From: a bacterium
GTDB taxonomy: Bacteria; Bacillota_I; Bacilli_A; RFN20; CAG-826
Direction: 5' to 3'
Length of the DNA: 8,131 bases
Assembly: GCA_019421105.1 (NCBI GenBank)
Contig: JAHZFY010000053.1
Coordinates: 1-8,131 of the forward strand
The notes under the pieces are model-generated. The model ran no database searches and had not been told where the DNA came from. It was given only the letters and a program-made list of their open reading frames with translations. Shown here in pieces: positions 6,441 through 8,131 of the stretch. The stretch's first letter is position 1, and each line of letters opens with the position of its first letter. Both the position numbers and the translations under genes were made by a program.

Positions 6441-7276
6441 ACCACTGCATTTTAAAAATTAATGAAGCGATGCATTCTTTGTCTAAACAAGAACTAAAAG
6501 TTGCAACTTATGTTATTAAACATCCAAAAGATGCTTCGAATATGACCATTGCTGCTTTATCTAAAAAAATAAAGGTATCTACGGCAACGGTTGTTAGATT
6601 TTGCCAAAGCATTGGATATACTTCTTTTAGGGATTTTATTATGGATTTATATCATGAAGTGGCAAATGAAGAACATAACGTCCAACAAAGCATATATGAT
6701 ATTGAAAACCCAAATACAAAAAATCTGACTATTGAAGAAACTGTCCATATGGTCACAACATTAAACATCGCTTCTTTAAAAGCTACAATCGATGTCTTAA
6801 ATATAGATGAGGTTAAAAAAGCAGTGGATTTAATCGATAAGGCTAATAAAGTTTTTATATACGCTTTATCTGGATCAGCGATGGTGGCTCACGATGCTGA
6901 ATATAAATTTAGAAGAATTGGTATAGATTGCCAAGTTTTTGATAATCCTCACGCTGAGATTTTATCGAGCATGGTTATAAAAAAAGATGATGCAGCTTTA
7001 TTTATTTCTTATACTGGTGAAACTATCGACATAATTAAAACTGCTCAAGTATTAAAATCAAAAAACATACCTATCATCAGCTTGACTAGATTTGGTGAAA
7101 ATCCTTTATCTTCTATTTCTGATGTTAAAATACAACATTCTTCTATTGGCAAAGGATTAAAGACATATTCAACTAGATCTAGAACAGTTCAACATAATCT
7201 AATCGACATTATATTCGTAGCGTTATGCCAACGAAGAGGACAAAAATTAAAAGAATATTATCGTTTGCTTTACTAA
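6437..7276 (+). CDS. RpiR/MurR-family transcription regulator with SIS domain
   Basis: This 279-aa DNA-binding protein probably responds to a phosphosugar. Residues 1-77 form the N-terminal helix-turn-helix domain, with LSKQELKVATYVIKHP (15-30) and the recognition segment VSTATVVRFCQSIGY (47-61). A linker leads to a SIS (sugar isomerase-like) domain at about 125-260, with S-G-S-A-M-V (145-150), SYTGET (191-196) for phosphate binding, I-I-S-L-T (213-217) and Y-S-T-R-S-R (244-249). The ATG overlaps the phosphatase stop in ATGA, and GGAGG at 6425-6429 lies 7 nt upstream. As the last gene of the operon it is the obvious candidate to control it, perhaps through the dyads at 192-206 and 239-253. 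RpiR proteins may activate or repress; which applies here is not visible. The family call is firm. Confidence 0.93.
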   Translation: MNHCILKINEAMHSLSKQELKVATYVIKHPKDASNMTIAALSKKIKVSTATVVRFCQSIGYTSFRDFIMDLYHEVANEEHNVQQSIYDIENPNTKNLTIEETVHMVTTLNIASLKATIDVLNIDEVKKAVDLIDKANKVFIYALSGSAMVAHDAEYKFRRIGIDCQVFDNPHAEILSSMVIKKDDAALFISYTGETIDIIKTAQVLKSKNIPIISLTRFGENPLSSISDVKIQHSSIGKGLKTYSTRSRTVQHNLIDIIFVALCQRRGQKLKEYYRLLY

Positions 7277-7281
7277 TAAAG

Positions 7282-7303
7282 AAGTGTGGAAACACACTTT
7301 TTT
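7282..7303 (+). terminator. Intrinsic terminator ending the importer operon
   Basis: AAGTGTG (7282-7288) pairs perfectly with CACACTT (7293-7299) around a GAAA tetraloop and is followed by T-T-T-T and more T-rich sequence. It starts 6 nt after the regulator stop codon. The A-rich 5' flank can extend the stem into the T-tract. Confidence 0.88.
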
Positions 7304-7324
7304 ATTTTCTTATTTACAACATCC

Positions 7325-7352
7325 TTGCAAATATATTTTAATTTGTTAAAAT
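7325..7352 (+). promoter_or_regulatory. Probable promoter of the ABC exporter gene
   Basis: TTGCAA (7325-7330) and TAAAAT (7347-7352) are 16 nt apart, and the -10 carries a TG extension (TGTTAAAAT from 7344). It follows the operon terminator directly, which supports the exporter being a separate transcription unit with a leader of about 35-40 nt. Confidence 0.5.
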
Positions 7353-7395
7353 GCTTCAATGTAGATTTTAATTAAAAATTAAGAAAGGAGAAATT

Positions 7396-8131
7396 ATGGC
7401 AAAATCTAAAAAAAGAAAAGTCAGATATTTAGATGTTGTTAAAAGAATTATTTCGTCTTTCCGTGAATTTAAAAAATACGCAATTATCACACCAATTTTT
7501 GTTGCTTTAGAGGTTGCATGTGAGTGCATTATCCCTTTTGTTATTAAATGGATGATAGACGAATTAGAAGTTTTAGCTACAGCAAGTGTTGTAACAGAGG
7601 AAATTTCAAAAGCGGCATTTGATGCTATATTAAAATGCTCATTGATTCTTTTACCTTTAGCCATAGGCTCGATGATCTTTGGATTGCTTGGGGCAAGATT
7701 TGCTTCGGTTGCTTCTTTAGGTTTATCTAAAAATATTCGACATGATATGTATGAATCCATTCAAAATTTTTCTTTTGAAAACATCGATAAATTTGCAACA
7801 GCAGGTTTAGTTACAAGAATAACCACAGACGTTTTTTATACTCAACAAGCTGTCATGAGCGTATTAAGAATATTATTTAGAGCGCCACTGATGATTTTAA
7901 CGTCGTTAATTATATCGATTATTATGGCTCCATCATTATCTTGGATTTTCATACCGCTTATTCCAATGTTAGCAGTGGGAATCATCTTAATTGTAAAAAA
8001 AGCTGATCCTATCTTTGTTAAAGTCTTTGATGAATACGATGAATTAAATGATCGAATCGAAGAAAATATCAGCGGTATTAGAGTTGTTAAATCCTATGTT
8101 CGTGGTGATTTTGAAAAGAAATTATTTGAAA
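7396..8131 (+). CDS. ABC exporter, membrane domain (3' end beyond window)
   Basis: The first 245 codons of a type IV (MsbA/LmrA-like) exporter half-transporter are present; the ATPase half lies outside the window. The basic start M-A-K-S-K-K-R-K is followed by helices at about 27-52, 79-99, 157-176 and 180-201. Family landmarks are F-E-N-I-D-K-F-A-T-A-G-L-V-T-R-I-T-T-D (127-145) and E-N-I-S-G-I-R-V-V-K-S-Y-V-R (222-236), which mark the coupling regions of drug and lipid exporters. AAAGGAG (7384-7390) sits 5 nt before the ATG. The substrate is unknown. Such genes often come in pairs that form a heterodimer, so a second half-transporter may follow outside the window. It has its own promoter and is probably unrelated to the importer operon. 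Confidence 0.88.
   Translation, partial: MAKSKKRKVRYLDVVKRIISSFREFKKYAIITPIFVALEVACECIIPFVIKWMIDELEVLATASVVTEEISKAAFDAILKCSLILLPLAIGSMIFGLLGARFASVASLGLSKNIRHDMYESIQNFSFENIDKFATAGLVTRITTDVFYTQQAVMSVLRILFRAPLMILTSLIISIIMAPSLSWIFIPLIPMLAVGIILIVKKADPIFVKVFDEYDELNDRIEENISGIRVVKSYVRGDFEKKLFE

Noticed and set aside
7368..7760. Minus-strand open frame of about 130 codons opposite the exporter.
   Set aside because: The plus-strand frame has a clear promoter, ribosome binding site and exporter motifs; the antisense frame has none of these.
1..8131. Search by eye for tRNA or rRNA genes, CRISPR arrays, insertion sequences and phage genes.
   Set aside because: No cloverleaf with a TTCGA arm, no regularly spaced repeats and no transposase or integrase-like frames were seen. 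All stretches longer than 300 bases are coding.

Overview
The window comes from a low-G+C Gram-positive-type bacterium, most likely a member of the Bacilli/Mollicutes-related gut lineages. It is strongly A+T-rich, has good AGGAGG ribosome binding sites, a lipobox lipoprotein and sigma-A-like promoters. TGA is used as a stop (end of the phosphatase gene at 6438-6440) and tryptophan is written TGG, so this is genetic code 11 and not the mycoplasma code. The exact taxon cannot be read from the window.

Layout: (1) 1-113, minus strand, is the first 37 codons of a class II fructose-bisphosphate aldolase. (2) 114-340 is a divergent control region with a probable promoter on each strand and repeated GTAA-N5-TTAC dyads. 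(3) 341-7276, plus strand, is one tightly packed run of genes. It holds a lipoprotein substrate-binding protein, two permease reading frames, an ATPase (together a FbpABC/AfuABC/PotABCD-like importer), an RDD-family membrane protein, an HCxxGKxR tyrosine/lipid phosphatase and an RpiR-family regulator with a SIS domain. It closes with a clear intrinsic terminator at 7282-7303. (4) 7304-7395 holds a new promoter, followed by the start of a separate ABC exporter gene that runs off the window end (7396-8131).

How the genes may work together: the lipoprotein captures an unknown solute, the permeases and ATPase import it, and the RpiR protein probably senses a phosphosugar and may act on the dyads in front of the operon. 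The phosphatase and the neighbouring aldolase make a phosphorylated substrate (as for AfuABC hexose-phosphate importers) a reasonable but unproven idea.

The main oddity is in the permease genes. The second reading frame has no ATG and no ribosome binding site, and its first membrane helix is encoded upstream of its only possible start codon, inside the first gene. The pair looks like a single double-length permease that has lost its linker and its frame, or an unusual overlapping pair.
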